From positions 14,009,001 to 14,073,000 of the forward strand of contig OW285196.1 in assembly GCA_935421135.1 (NCBI GenBank): a stretch of DNA of 64,000 bases, given 5' to 3'. The notes below the pieces were generated by a model. It saw nothing but the letters and a program-made list of their open reading frames with translations. It ran no database searches and was not told the DNA's origin. This stretch comes from Bugulina stolonifera. Taxonomy: Eukaryota; Bryozoa; Gymnolaemata; Cheilostomatida; Bugulidae. Of the stretch, positions 45,457 through 56,157 are shown piece after piece. The stretch's first letter is position 1; each line of letters begins with the position of its first letter. Both the position numbers and the translations under genes were made by a program.

Positions 45457-48400
45457 TTACTGCAGGACATCTATATAATAAGGTTGTGATGAGGCATCAT
45501 TACTTGTGGGCGAGTTGAATGTAGTACTATAAGTATAGTCTACTCTCTCATCACTCTTTGGAGTTGATGTAGCCCGAGCACCATTTCCGCTGGTTTCTGT
45601 TTGGGAGTTCTGTCTATCTGCACCTAAATACGCATCACAAACATAGCCTAAGCTCTTGCTATGCATCGTAGTAGGTCCTTCATACCCAGAGCTGGAGATG
45701 CTGTCAACATCTCCAGCAGATCCTGTAGTCATAAGGTTGTCTGTTTCTGCTACTGTGGTGGTAGGTGGAGGTCCTGGCTGTGGAGACATGTGATAGATAA
45801 CTGCAGCATACTCGTGCTCTGGGTCACCAGGATGCACTGCATTTTTGTGGTAAGGGCTGCTTCCAACGGTTCTTGAGTCTGAAAAAGATTCAAACTGCCC
45901 TAGAAAAACAGATTCTTTCACCTAATGAGTTTTATCCACATAAAATGCAGTACATGCACTGCTAAATGGTACATAGTGCAACTCTTACCATGCAATGCTA
46001 TTCATTTTCTACCATTTCACATGTTCATGTTTCGTAGCGTATAATATCACTATCCTATTATTGCCTACCTTTTCTTTTTCTAACTAAGTAGGTACCAATA
46101 GAGATGACAGTTACTAATAGGATAATTCCACCACTGCCACCGCCAATGACGGTGGGAAGGTGAACATCTGAGGCAGGAGATGAGGGTTCAATGTCCTTAT
46201 TTGGTGTAGGAACCAAGGTGTCTTGCTCCCACAGGATATTCCATGTGACTGTCACTGATATTCCTTCAAAGTGTCCATACGATAATAATTATTATACAAT
46301 CATGTACTTGTTCATGTCTCTGTAGGAAATACTATTTAACTTAAAAACAAACTGTGTCATGATTGTGCATGTATGCGTGTGTCATGGGCATTAATAAGCT
46401 ATTGATCATAATTAGAAGTTGTCCTCTCCCAATTTCTCTTTCTCTTCAAAGAGAAATTGGGAGAGGACAACTTCTAATTATGATCAATAGCTTATTGGTG
46501 CCTATGGTGTATGTCGCAGGGCTGTAACAACCAGGGGGGCAAGGTGGGCATTTGCCACCCCAGAAATCTGTCCAAAAACGCATATTTGTTGGTGTCAAAT
46601 CTCAAAATGGAACTTTGAGTACATTGATCACAAATTTAGGGCCAGTACTGACTGAAAGACAGTGTAAGCGGCCTGTGATTCTGTATATCTACTTGAATTT
46701 GATAGAGAACATTTTAAGCTACTTTTAGTATCAATCTGGGCAGCCTGATACTCCGGCCTGGAATTTTTGCCCCCTCAGCCAAGAATGGTTGTTACAGCCT
46801 TGTGTATGTGTTTGTGTGTCTACATGTACAAATGTATCTACATGCAATTCTTATACTATTATATTATATTATATACATAACTATATTATTATATTATATT
46901 ATTATATTATTTATTATATTTTCTGTTGCATACAGTGTATATGGAAACTTATAAAGACTTGCCTTCCTGAGTTTCTGCATTGCAGATAATACTTTCCTCA
47001 GTCCCTTTGGCTAGTGGGTTTAGCTCCAGTACGCTTGCTTTGGTATCCTGGACCAACCCATATCTGGTCCATATAAACAACAGATGTTTAAGGTGGTGTG
47101 ATATGCGTTTCCCACAGTTTAGACTAATATTGGCTGTAGAGTTAAATGTTTTCACCAGATGAGCTGATCCCACAGTTGCAGCACCTACACACAGATGTTA
47201 GTAACACCTATCACATAGATTACATGCATGTGTAAGTGTAATAGTATACATGTAAATAAAATAATATCCTCATGGAGCAATGTACATGTTCGTAGGTGTA
47301 CATGTATGTGCACTGAGTTTTATGTATACATACATGTAAATACATAAAATTGTATATGTAAACGCTCATATGAAACAGGTAAAAATTTAGGTGCAACCGT
47401 CAACCCCATGTGTGTGTATACTTACTCAGCACACGTATTTCCATCGAATCTGAGTCGCTGAATGCAACACCAGAGGCATGTTTATACCTGCAGCTGTAGT
47501 TACCAGAGTCCGATTTTTGAAGGTTACGAACAGATAACGTAGAGAACACACTACTCGCATGTGATACAAGCCTTGGGCTGGTCTCTTGTACTCTTCCTTG
47601 CATGCCCTGATAAAAATTAAAGCTGCTATGATCACAGTGTATAATAGTCATACGTAGGACTGATTAACAACAAGTTCATCACAGCTAAATAACATGCAAG
47701 TAATGATAACTCACCACCGTACAGCTAGTGGGTGGACCAGTGTCACAGTGCTGACCTGGGTAACTCCAGTTCACAGAAATTACTGATGTAAACTCATATA
47801 TTGTACAGTTTAGTATAAGATCCTCTCCTGGTAGATACGTCTGTCTGAATACAGCTGCAGATATCACTGGTTTAGGGATGTTCAAGCCCTCCACTGATCA
47901 AACATTTCAATGATTTTATTGTACGTTTATGTACATGTAGACATCTACATATTTACATACAAAGTCTAAAGTACATTTGATGCAGTGTTGGCCAATCAAA
48001 GTGTGCATTTGATGCAGTATTAGCCAATCAAAGCGTAGATTTGATGCAGTATAGCCAATCAAAGTGTACATACATGTACATACCTGTTGATACACGTGCA
48101 ACCAGTTGATCTGTGCGGTTCACAGCAGGGTACGTAAAGTTACAAGTATACCTTGATAAGAAGGAGATGTGTAAAGGCCTTCGGTTGAGACGAAACCCCT
48201 GGGTGTTACTGAGTGTAGCAGACTAAAATAAACGCAGATATAATAATAAAAATGTCACAAATTTTATCTGAGGCTACAATTTAAATACCACTCATTTAAG
48301 GTTATGTAACTGGGGTCTGAATTTTCTTTCGAAAATTTTCCCACATATTTAACCATGTCTGAAAGGGCCTGGACAGCTTTCAGTGTTAGCATTAAGTCAC

Positions 48401-51400
48401 ATGACGCAACGTTACAGGGGGTCAAAGACCGAAAACAGCACTATGAAGTTTGCCTGCTGTTACTGGAATAATTTATTTTTCAGTTGAATTATTGCATAAT
48501 ATTGTTAAATATGCATGAATGTTTACCTAAGCTGGTGTTATGAAGAGAAAATAATGCTGGACACACAATTAGTTGAATAACATTACGCAGTGATTTCAAA
48601 GAGCTATAATAAACTGCTAGTCAAGTTTCATACATGTGTGTTAATATATCTATGAATAACATCGAAATTACTTACTGTGTGCGCTTGACCGCTGTAATCT
48701 GTCACATGGAATATGACGTCAGAATGTGTGGGTAAGCAAGGCACGTAATCTTGTTTGTTTATGGATACTAATGTTTCGCTGGTTCCGTTTGAGATCTTCA
48801 GAGGTACATGCAGAGACTTTGATGGATCTGCAGATTACATACAATGTACATGTACATGTAGTGTAGTATAGACACAGTATTACAGCCAACGGATTCATAT
48901 CATCCACCATTTTGTAAAGTATTCATGACCAGCACTGGGTAGTTGCTACGTCTCTTTACTTGATGTGTGGAACATGATTATCTATTCCACATCATAACGT
49001 ATTTTAATTTGATTTAGTTTGAATTTAATTCTAATTTTCTGTTAAATACCAACACAAGATTTCTAAGGAGTTGTCTCCTCAGTTGGGCTGAGCAGACAAC
49101 TGCTACTGTAATACCAACACAAAGTGCGTACATGTATTATGGTATATAAGGTATCGTGTGCATTGGAATAGTACAATGTTCTGCTGTGGGTAAGACTAGA
49201 ACAGGCAACCAATGCTATGACTGTTATATAGTCATTACGGCTATTCTAAGCGTCTCGTAAGAGACTACGCTAAAGGTCGGAGCTGATTGGCTAACCGGAC
49301 AACGAAAGACTACGCTACAAGCCGAGAGGATTAGGAAGACTATTCACCCTTATCTTCATGAACTTCGGTGAGTGAAGACGTACCTAACTACGCTAAGTAT
49401 ATTACGAACCTGACTATTCAACATGGCACAGTTGGCAAGATAATTTTTTTATTATTATTGTTAAACTGAAAGGTATTACTGATTACAACTGAGATAATCA
49501 AGAGCACCCTTCGGGGGAGGAGTAGCAGTCACTCAAGGAGGAGTGACTGTGAGTGAGTAGCGTAGTGTAGCCTTAAGGACTTAGTGACCCACTAGTCCTT
49601 GACTGCACTACGTGAGGGGTAGCGTAGTTACGTGAATGCAACGTGACTACGTGAGTGTAGAGTAGAGAGTTTTTGTAGCGTAGCCACACGAGAGTACCGT
49701 GGCTACGTGAGAGTAAAGTGTTTCCGTAGCGTAGTCACGTCAGTTAAGCGTGGCTACGTGAGTGTAGAGAGGAGTAGCGTAGTCACACCAGAGTAACGTG
49801 ACTGCGTGAGAGTTAGAGTAGAGTTAGTGGAGAGTTAGTGTAGAGTTTAAGTGGAGTTAGTGTAGAGTTAGTGAAGGGTTAGAGTAGAGTTAGTGGAGAG
49901 TTAGAGTAGAGTTAGTGTAGAGTTGAAGTAGAGTTAGTGTAGAGTTGAAGTAGAGTTAGTGTAGAGTTGGAGTAGAGTTAGCGTTCGTGTGGAGTTAGTG
50001 TAGAGTTAGTGAAGGGTTAGAGTAGAGTTAGTGGAGAGTTAGAGTAGAGTTAGTGTAGAGTTGAAGTAGAGTTAGAGTAGAGTAGAGTTGGGTATTGAAT
50101 TGAAAGTAGAGTAGAAAGTAGAGTAGCTACGTGAGTGTAGTACAGCAGAGCTAAAATGGCTGCTGCTGGTATTGATCTGAATAGCTTCCCTACACTAAAA
50201 ATAGTAGGGAATGACGTAAGTGGCTGTTGGTCTGAATGGCTAACAGATTTCGAAATAGCGGTGGAAGTAGCCACCTTTAATATGGGTCAAGAAGGACCCA
50301 ATGAGGCAAGAGTGAATAGGTTTAGGGGTAGGACTAAACTACTGGCCCTACTTAGCGCGGCAGGGAGAGATGGCAAAGCTGTCCTCACTGCCTCAGGCTT
50401 CAATCTGCGAGACAACGCAGATGATGCCTATGATAGAGCACTTAAAGTGTTAACAGATCACTTTGAGCAAAAAGATAGTTTCTTTTTAAGACATGGTAGA
50501 TTCGTCACTGCTTCACAAGCATGTGATGAAGATTTTCATATGTACCTACTCAGAGTAGAACGACTGAGTAGGGATTTGGATTTTGGCGATCAAGGCGAAG
50601 TGCATAGACAACGCCTCGCTGTTTCGGTCGCAGTTAATGGTTTGCGTGAAAGCTCGCTTAGGCAAATACTTTACCAGCGAGCTGAACTCACATGGCCTGA
50701 CTTGACAGCCTTGCTTAAAGCAAGAGACACTGCCAGGAAAGAGGATGCACTCCTGAAGCAGTTTAAGCACACCCCTAGTACTGATAGAGTGATTAAACAG
50801 GAAGTGGGTAATGTAAGCTCCAATAAACCGAGCTATTGTAATGTAATTAAAAATAACATTAATGAATCAGATGAACCATCTGTATGCAATGTAACTAGAC
50901 GTAGATCTAGTCATAAGTATAGACCTAGAAGTACTAGTAGAGATAGCAATACTAGCAACAGCTACTACAGCCGTTACAATTCTAGAAGGTATTCTAGGTA
51001 TAGACCTAGAAGCAGTATTAAGGAGAGTAGGGAATCCCACCATCGTAGGGATTCTAGCAACGACAGTCCTTCTAAGTACTCACCTAGTAGGAGGTATAAC
51101 TCAGAGGACTCTCGGTGCTATCATTGCCGTAAGCACGGACACCATACCAGAGAGTGTCCTACGATCACCTGCTACGTATGTAACAGAAAAGGTCACATCA
51201 CCAAGGACTGCCAGTCCAGGCGGAACAAACGCCATCTCAAGGACTCTCCAAGTTCGTCTAGGCAGTGCCAACGGTCTAGAGGGGACCATTGGAGTCCTTC
51301 TAGAGTAAAAAGAGTCAGATTCTCTAGCAAACTAGAGAATAGATCTAATATAGTCAATCCTACTTGTAGTAGTGTAGATGTAATAGATTCTAGTGAGACA

Positions 51401-54400
51401 GAAACATTTATAGGTTCTGTAATAGCCTCCTCACCCTATGTTGATTGTAGAGAGGAGGAAGCATGTGAGGCAATGTTACAGGACCCTACCTGTAAATTGT
51501 CAATAGATAATATTAGCAAGAATTGGTATTATGGCGGAGCCAGTTGCTCTGATAGCAAGAAGAGGAAACACCCCTCTTCTGGTCCGACACGCGCTGAGGG
51601 ACTATCACTCAAGGCGTTGGGCATGGACCCCCTTGTGTCTTGTGCACCGAGGGCCCATGACAAGGAGATGAGTGCAAACTCTTCTCTCCTTGCTCAGGTT
51701 TCCACTTTCTTAAGTGGAATACGTAGTGGCTCAGCAATGACTACTGACGACTTCTCGAGGAGAAGTATGGCTCTTAATGAGAGAGAATTGGCACTTAGGA
51801 GCCAGTATGAACTCGGCCTGAGTGAGATAGCTCGAGAAAGAGCTGCTCTTCAGAGAGAGTACGATGATGGTGAACCGGTCAGGGAAGCCATCAGGAACCT
51901 TGAACTGGCTGCTAACCAGTTTGCCCAAGGTTCCGGGTCTGGTGTTACTACTGCTCCTGTAACACCAGTGCGCCCCAGTGCTAGTTCAGGGTCCTTGAAC
52001 CCCTCTAGCTCTCAGAGTAAGGTGGTGTCTCCCCATGAGACAACACCCACTGTGGTGCCCAACACTGCAGCCACCACAGTAGTGCAAGAAGAGGTGTCTC
52101 CCAGCGCGACACCTGTGGTGCTTTCAGCAAGGACTGTGCAGGGTGCACAGGCTAGCGACTCTGCCCCAGCAGAGGAGAGGGGGCCCCAGGCCCAGCAGAG
52201 AATGGCGCTTCCTAGTGAGACACCAGCGAGTACTGTGCGGGGTGCACAGGGTGGTAGCTCTTCTTCAGTAGAGGAGTGGGCCAGTGACGGAACTCCTGCC
52301 AGCGAAAAGGAAAAAGTTGTCAAGGACAATATGGCAGGGATGGGATTTCTCTGGGAGAGATATGAGTGCGTCAACAATGCGTTGGTTGATCCACTGTTTC
52401 TGCAGAGAGCATGGTGAATAGTGACACCTGAGTATTATCAGATGTACAGTGGTAGTAGTGGGTGTGCACTACACTGAGCTCTTGCTTTGGCAACAGCTAC
52501 TGACGTACTGACTCTCCTGGAGAGGAAGTATGTATGGTGCGACTAACTCTTCATAGAGAAGTTGCAGAATGCGTAGTCATTTCTAAAGCAGAAATGATTT
52601 CTGAGGAGGAATCTTTACAGTTCCTCTTGTTGGTTCCTGAATCTCAAGTAGACTGGCATAGCCATCTCTACCTTTGGCAGTGTGTCATAGGACGCAAGAG
52701 TGGGAGAGAACGCTAGTCCATCCTACAGTGGAAGAAGATAGAGTGATACTCTTTTCAGGTGAATCTCTACAAAGAGGTAAGCCAAGGTAATGGTGACTTG
52801 ATGTCTAGAAGGACTTCTTCAGTAGCCCTGTGTACAATACTGAAAGGGCTTAGAAAGACCTGTACCCTTCTGTGTGCACATGTACAATGTGTGACTAAAT
52901 GCATATGCTCAATGTACTTCTTGAACATTATTGTGATTGTAATGTTTACACCAAGAGGGGGCATATTATATAGCAGCTTTTAAAAGCTTTATGTATATGT
53001 TGATCATTGTACCGTATCCAATACCAGTTTAGTTTCATTACTAGGTTGTTGGTAAAGCTCAGAGGAAGCCCGAGAGAAGAGGGCATGTTATATAGTCATT
53101 ACGGCTATTCTAAGCGTCTCGTAAGAGACTACGCTAAAGGTCGGAGCTGATTGGCTAACCGGACAACGAAAGACTACGCTACAAGCCGAGAGGATTAGGA
53201 AGACTATTCACCCTTATCTTCATGAACTTCGGTGAGTGAAGACGTACCTAACTACGCTAAGTATATTACGAACCTGACTATTCAACAATGACGGTATGGC
53301 TGTAACAAGTCGGCGAATGATGTGACATGTACAAGTTTACACAATTGACACACAAAATATGCAAGTAGGAACCACACACATCGGCTCTCAACTTTGAAAA
53401 GCTATCATGCATGTATTTGCAAAGTTTCGTATTTAGTCAGAATACCCATTTCTTCTAGATTCTAACTAAGTTAAGGTATTCTAATAAATCTAATCTCCAA
53501 TGGAAAAAGCACTGGTGCTTCATAACCCAAATGACTAAAGCCCATTCAGAACACTGCATTATGGACTTGTTGCAAATGAGTTCCTAAGAAGTTGACGATG
53601 TTAGAAAGCACATTTAATATTTAAGCATATCTCCTCAGCTTGAGGTAGCTGCTCATTTCCTAAGATCTGCATGCTTTACAGTATATGATTTTAATACATG
53701 CATAACACTAAGTGATAGGTTACAGAATTATGTTAATGTTTTTATATGAATATTTCAACTTCACTCTACAAAAGAAAGTACTTAATTGTCTATAATGATA
53801 AACCAATTAAATACGCAGTCGTGTAATATTTTAAACATTGCTTTTGGTTGCATGGGTAGCCGCAGGCTACAATTTTTATTTAAAGCAGCAGTAGCTTGGC
53901 AAATATGTCATTGTATAGATTACCATGACTGTGCAAAGTAATCGGTAGCGATCAATCATAGCAAGCCAGTGAACTTGTACAGTATTAACATGCAATGTCA
54001 GCAGGTCAGATATATGTTATACAGATTGTAGTTTACAGTGCAACATAGCAAATTAATATCATAATAATACTATGATAAAATACATGTAGTCTATAATTTA
54101 AGACAATACAATATTGTGCATATTACATGTCGTATGTTAAGATATAAGACAGTACATGGCTGTATGTGCCTGTCGATAGAATTGGTGACTGTGTCAAAAT
54201 CAAAAATTTTTGTCTCCATGTAGGAGAAGACAATTCTAAATATTGCTATATTGCAACGGAAATGTTATTGAATAGTGACAAACGAACAGAAGATTCACAG
54301 TTTAACTGAAAAGGTGGTACATTTTGTATAACAAGTCTCTGTATGACCTCTATATTAGTGTGACCTATATAGCGCATAGTTTGACCTATATTTCTAGCAT

Positions 54401-56049
54401 GACTTGTGTAGCTTGACCTATATAATTACCATTACCTAAATTACATGCAATATAATGAAGGCAGTTGACTTACCGTATACAAATATGTATATAGATGAGT
54501 GGAGACTGGCATTAGTAAGATCAGCTGCACTATAACATTCGATAGGTCCGGTATCATAGTGCTGGAGAGTGAAGAATCTCCATCTACCACCAGGTGTGTC
54601 TTTTGACTGTAGCAGACCTACTCTTTCTCCAAGATCAAACCTGTTAAACTAATACGAGAGTATGACATGAGGGACAAGAGCTGACGACTATTCATGAGTC
54701 TACCTGTCTTAGACTGAATGCTTATACAATGTACATGTAATTATAGTTCAAGAGAAAATCTGGGTATAATGCAGACATGCGCAAATGTGACTATTGTTGG
54801 TACAAGTACAATTGTCTAGAGTTTTTAAAGTGTTTTATAACGTGTGTATTACTGTTATATTGCTGATACAAACTTGCTTTATGGGATACTGTACCAGTCC
54901 TCAGACAGCTGCACCCGTATACACTTTTATGCACATTTGTGAGCTTATACGCGTACGCTTTCAAGAGCATCATGTTGGCATTGACTGGTTTAGAATCCTC
55001 ATTGACTACATCATGACCACAGGCAAAAATAGCAGACCAAACACAAAGTGCTTGCTAATTATAGTTTTTGTATCTGAAATTTTTTTGTGAGAAATATTTG
55101 AGCAGCCAGACGTCTGTGAAATAATCACCTTGACTGGGTTTTTAACTCAAGGCTTCACGCAGGCTTGCCAACTCGGTGGATAAAAATCAGGGAAAATCAG
55201 CATTTTTGGTGGGGTGGGATACCACAACTTCAGTTGAAAATCAGAGAGACTTGGTTCTACGCATCTATCACCAAACGCTGTTGACAGAACTGACACCTAC
55301 TGGCTAGGTGGTGAGCAGTACGAAACCAGCTGCGCTCAAGATCAACTTGCTAATAAGACTTCCGTTAAATAATTGTTAATAACCTATTAATTCATTATGT
55401 GTATTATGGGTATTCCTATTTGTGAGGATGTGAGTTACTTAGAGGTAGACAAATTTGCAGACTGGGCTGTAATATTATAAATCTCTTGATTTCAAATCTA
55501 ATTCTGATTCTTTTGCAAAAAAAATTAATTTTACTCACTACCAATTTAGGATAAGGCAGGTATTTTCTGACATAGACATAGAAAGTTGGTCACCTGGGCG
55601 TATTTATTAGTTGGGTACCTCACGTCCATTGCTGTTTTTCCACAGGTAATTGTGAGGTCAGATCCCGCTGGTATATCATAGTGATTGGTAGTACCGGATA
55701 CAGGGGTGGGTGTGTATGGACTGCCATTAGAGGGCACTAACTTATCTATTCGTATAACATCTTGTGCCAATACACAATTAGTTAGAAAGTTGAGAACAGC
55801 TATGATAAAAACTAAAATATATACAATGTATACAATATTATGTAGACATGTACATGTGCATGGTACATAATACATGGACATGTACAGTATGTGCGTACAA
55901 CAGGTGCTTAAGTACAAGTGGCAGTAAACAATATACATGGACATGTAGATGATGAATAGATATACACAACCTTGTAGCAGCAATAACATATAATTTTGTA
56001 GACCTTACTTACCTGTAAGATAGAGAAGTATCAATTCAGTAGTTCCCAT
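45457..56049 (-). CDS. Receptor B: four-Ig-domain type I membrane protein with tyrosine-rich cytoplasmic tail
   Basis: Ten exons: 56013-56049, 55594-55799, 54474-54648, 48676-48827, 48084-48222, 47715-47893, 47426-47606, 46963-47184, 46069-46263, 45457-45878; 1908 nt, 635 aa. Signal peptide across exons 1-2 (MGTTELILLYLT, AVLNFLTNCVLAQ). Ig1 (exons 2-3; TITCGK..IECYSA), Ig2 (exons 4-5; DYVPCLP..YTCNFTYP), Ig3 (exons 6-7; LILNCTIY..NWSYP..YSCRYKH), Ig4 (exon 8; SLNCGK..FIWTRYG..IICNAE). Ig1-3 are each split by a phase-0 intron and joined by phase-1 introns, as in the ectodomains of PDGFR/VEGFR-type receptor kinases, which Ig2 also resembles. TM near 473-491, then VRKRKG. The tail has EYAAVIY, SLGYVCDAYLG and C-terminal YYIDVLQ, in the same order as receptor A, and no kinase. 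Intron 8 uses a GC donor (AAG|GCAAGT, 46962-46961). Intron 3 contains a gag-only retrotransposon; a hAT transposon lies 38 bases upstream of the ATG. Confidence 0.85.
46393..46496. repeat. Perfect 49-bp inverted repeat with 6-base loop
   Basis: Arms 46393-46441 and 46448-46496 are exact reverse complements around CTCTTC. Beyond them the similarity continues imperfectly (GGGCATT / GGTGCC). It is a transcribed hairpin in receptor B intron 8. A related single arm occurs at about 62793-62830 (AATTAGAAGTTATCCTCTCT). Confidence 0.97.
46517..46802. mobile_element. hAT-like MITE (286 bp) in receptor B intron 8
   Basis: Terminal inverted repeats of 17 bp: CAGGGCTGTAACAACCA at the left, the complement of CAAGGCTGTAACAACCA at the right, one mismatch. 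CAGGG-type ends are typical of hAT elements. Flanks TGTATGTC (46508-46515) and TGTATGTG (46803-46810) resemble an imperfect 8-bp target duplication offset by one base. No coding capacity. Confidence 0.75.
47971..48064. repeat. ~32-bp tandem repeat, 3 copies, with CCAAT words
   Basis: The unit CATTTGATGCAGT..T(G)GCCAATCAAAG is repeated three times within the intron between the exons ending 48084 and 47893 of receptor B. Confidence 0.88.
49222..49423 (+). repeat. 5' LTR of the gag-only element
   Basis: 202 bp, indistinguishable from the 3' LTR by eye. Confidence 0.96.
49560..50110 (+). repeat. Degenerate GTAGAGTTAGTG minisatellite in the leader of the gag-only element
   Basis: Purine-rich, strand-asymmetric repeats of 10-12 bp (GTAGAGTTAGTG, GTAGAGTTGAAG) fill the second half; the first half has GTAGCGTAGTCACGTGAG-type repeats. 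The block lies between the 5' LTR and the gag start, the place where packaging signals usually sit. Confidence 0.85.
50156..52417 (+). CDS. Gag-type protein with divergent C-terminal extension (gag-only element)
   Basis: 753 codons. Residues 1-200 form a retrotransposon gag/capsid-like region (WSEWLTDFEIAVE ... FHMYLLRVERLSRDLDFG), similar in layout to the gag of the element at 32525 but not the same protein. A Ser/Arg/Tyr-rich basic stretch (about 255-318) precedes two canonical zinc knuckles, CYHCRKHGHHTREC and CYVCNRKGHITKDC (about 320-352; CX2CX4HX4C). Where a protease should begin (about 450-460, ETFIGSVIASS ... NWYYGG) the sequence switches to a tail with a Glu/Arg/Leu-rich predicted helix (ALNERELALRSQYELGLSEI) and a Ser/Thr/Pro-rich C-terminus. 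There is no DTG or RT motif. Probably assembles into or with particles and binds RNA; function of the tail is unknown. Confidence 0.88.
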   Translation: MAAAGIDLNSFPTLKIVGNDVSGCWSEWLTDFEIAVEVATFNMGQEGPNEARVNRFRGRTKLLALLSAAGRDGKAVLTASGFNLRDNADDAYDRALKVLTDHFEQKDSFFLRHGRFVTASQACDEDFHMYLLRVERLSRDLDFGDQGEVHRQRLAVSVAVNGLRESSLRQILYQRAELTWPDLTALLKARDTARKEDALLKQFKHTPSTDRVIKQEVGNVSSNKPSYCNVIKNNINESDEPSVCNVTRRRSSHKYRPRSTSRDSNTSNSYYSRYNSRRYSRYRPRSSIKESRESHHRRDSSNDSPSKYSPSRRYNSEDSRCYHCRKHGHHTRECPTITCYVCNRKGHITKDCQSRRNKRHLKDSPSSSRQCQRSRGDHWSPSRVKRVRFSSKLENRSNIVNPTCSSVDVIDSSETETFIGSVIASSPYVDCREEEACEAMLQDPTCKLSIDNISKNWYYGGASCSDSKKRKHPSSGPTRAEGLSLKALGMDPLVSCAPRAHDKEMSANSSLLAQVSTFLSGIRSGSAMTTDDFSRRSMALNERELALRSQYELGLSEIARERAALQREYDDGEPVREAIRNLELAANQFAQGSGSGVTTAPVTPVRPSASSGSLNPSSSQSKVVSPHETTPTVVPNTAATTVVQEEVSPSATPVVLSARTVQGAQASDSAPAEERGPQAQQRMALPSETPASTVRGAQGGSSSSVEEWASDGTPASEKEKVVKDNMAGMGFLWERYECVNNALVDPLFLQRAW
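53086..53287 (+). repeat. 3' LTR of the gag-only element
   Basis: 202 bp, preceded by a purine tract and followed by the ATGAC target duplication. Confidence 0.96.
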
Positions 56050-56087
56050 GCTATAGCTGGTTCAGTTATACATGTAATACCTAACAG

Positions 56088-56103
56088 CAGAGGCGTATAT
56101 TGC
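56088..56103. repeat. Left terminal inverted repeat of the hAT transposon
   Basis: CAGAGGCGTATATTGC, exact complement of the right end; CA(G)AG-type hAT terminus. Confidence 0.96.
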
Positions 56104-56157
56104 TTGAAATTCAACCCACTACTTTCAAACTTATCCTACAAATGGGTAGGATGACAG

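Larger units (their letters stand above)
49222..53287 (+). mobile_element. Non-autonomous gag-only LTR retrotransposon with identical LTRs
   Basis: 4066 bp. LTRs 49222-49423 and 53086-53287 (202 bp each, TGTTAT...CAACA) appear identical over their full length. Target duplication ATGAC on both sides (49217-49221 and 53288-53292). The internal region starts TGGCACAGTTGG (possible primer-binding site), passes through a long repeat-rich leader (to about 50150), then one 753-codon gag-type frame, then about 670 bp with no frame, ending in a purine tract (GAGAGAAGAGGGCA) at the 3' LTR. There is no protease, reverse transcriptase, RNase H or integrase. Mobilisation must have been in trans. Inserted antisense in receptor B intron 3. 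Confidence 0.95.

Noticed and set aside
46789..46989. + strand 66-codon frame overlapping the Ig4 exon of receptor B
   Set aside because: It consists of AT-rich simple sequence encoding IIYYI repeats and lies over a better-supported minus-strand intron and exon.
52534..52716. 60-codon frame after the gag-only ORF, considered as a pol remnant
   Set aside because: No RT, RNase H or integrase motif could be recognised in any frame between 52418 and 53085.
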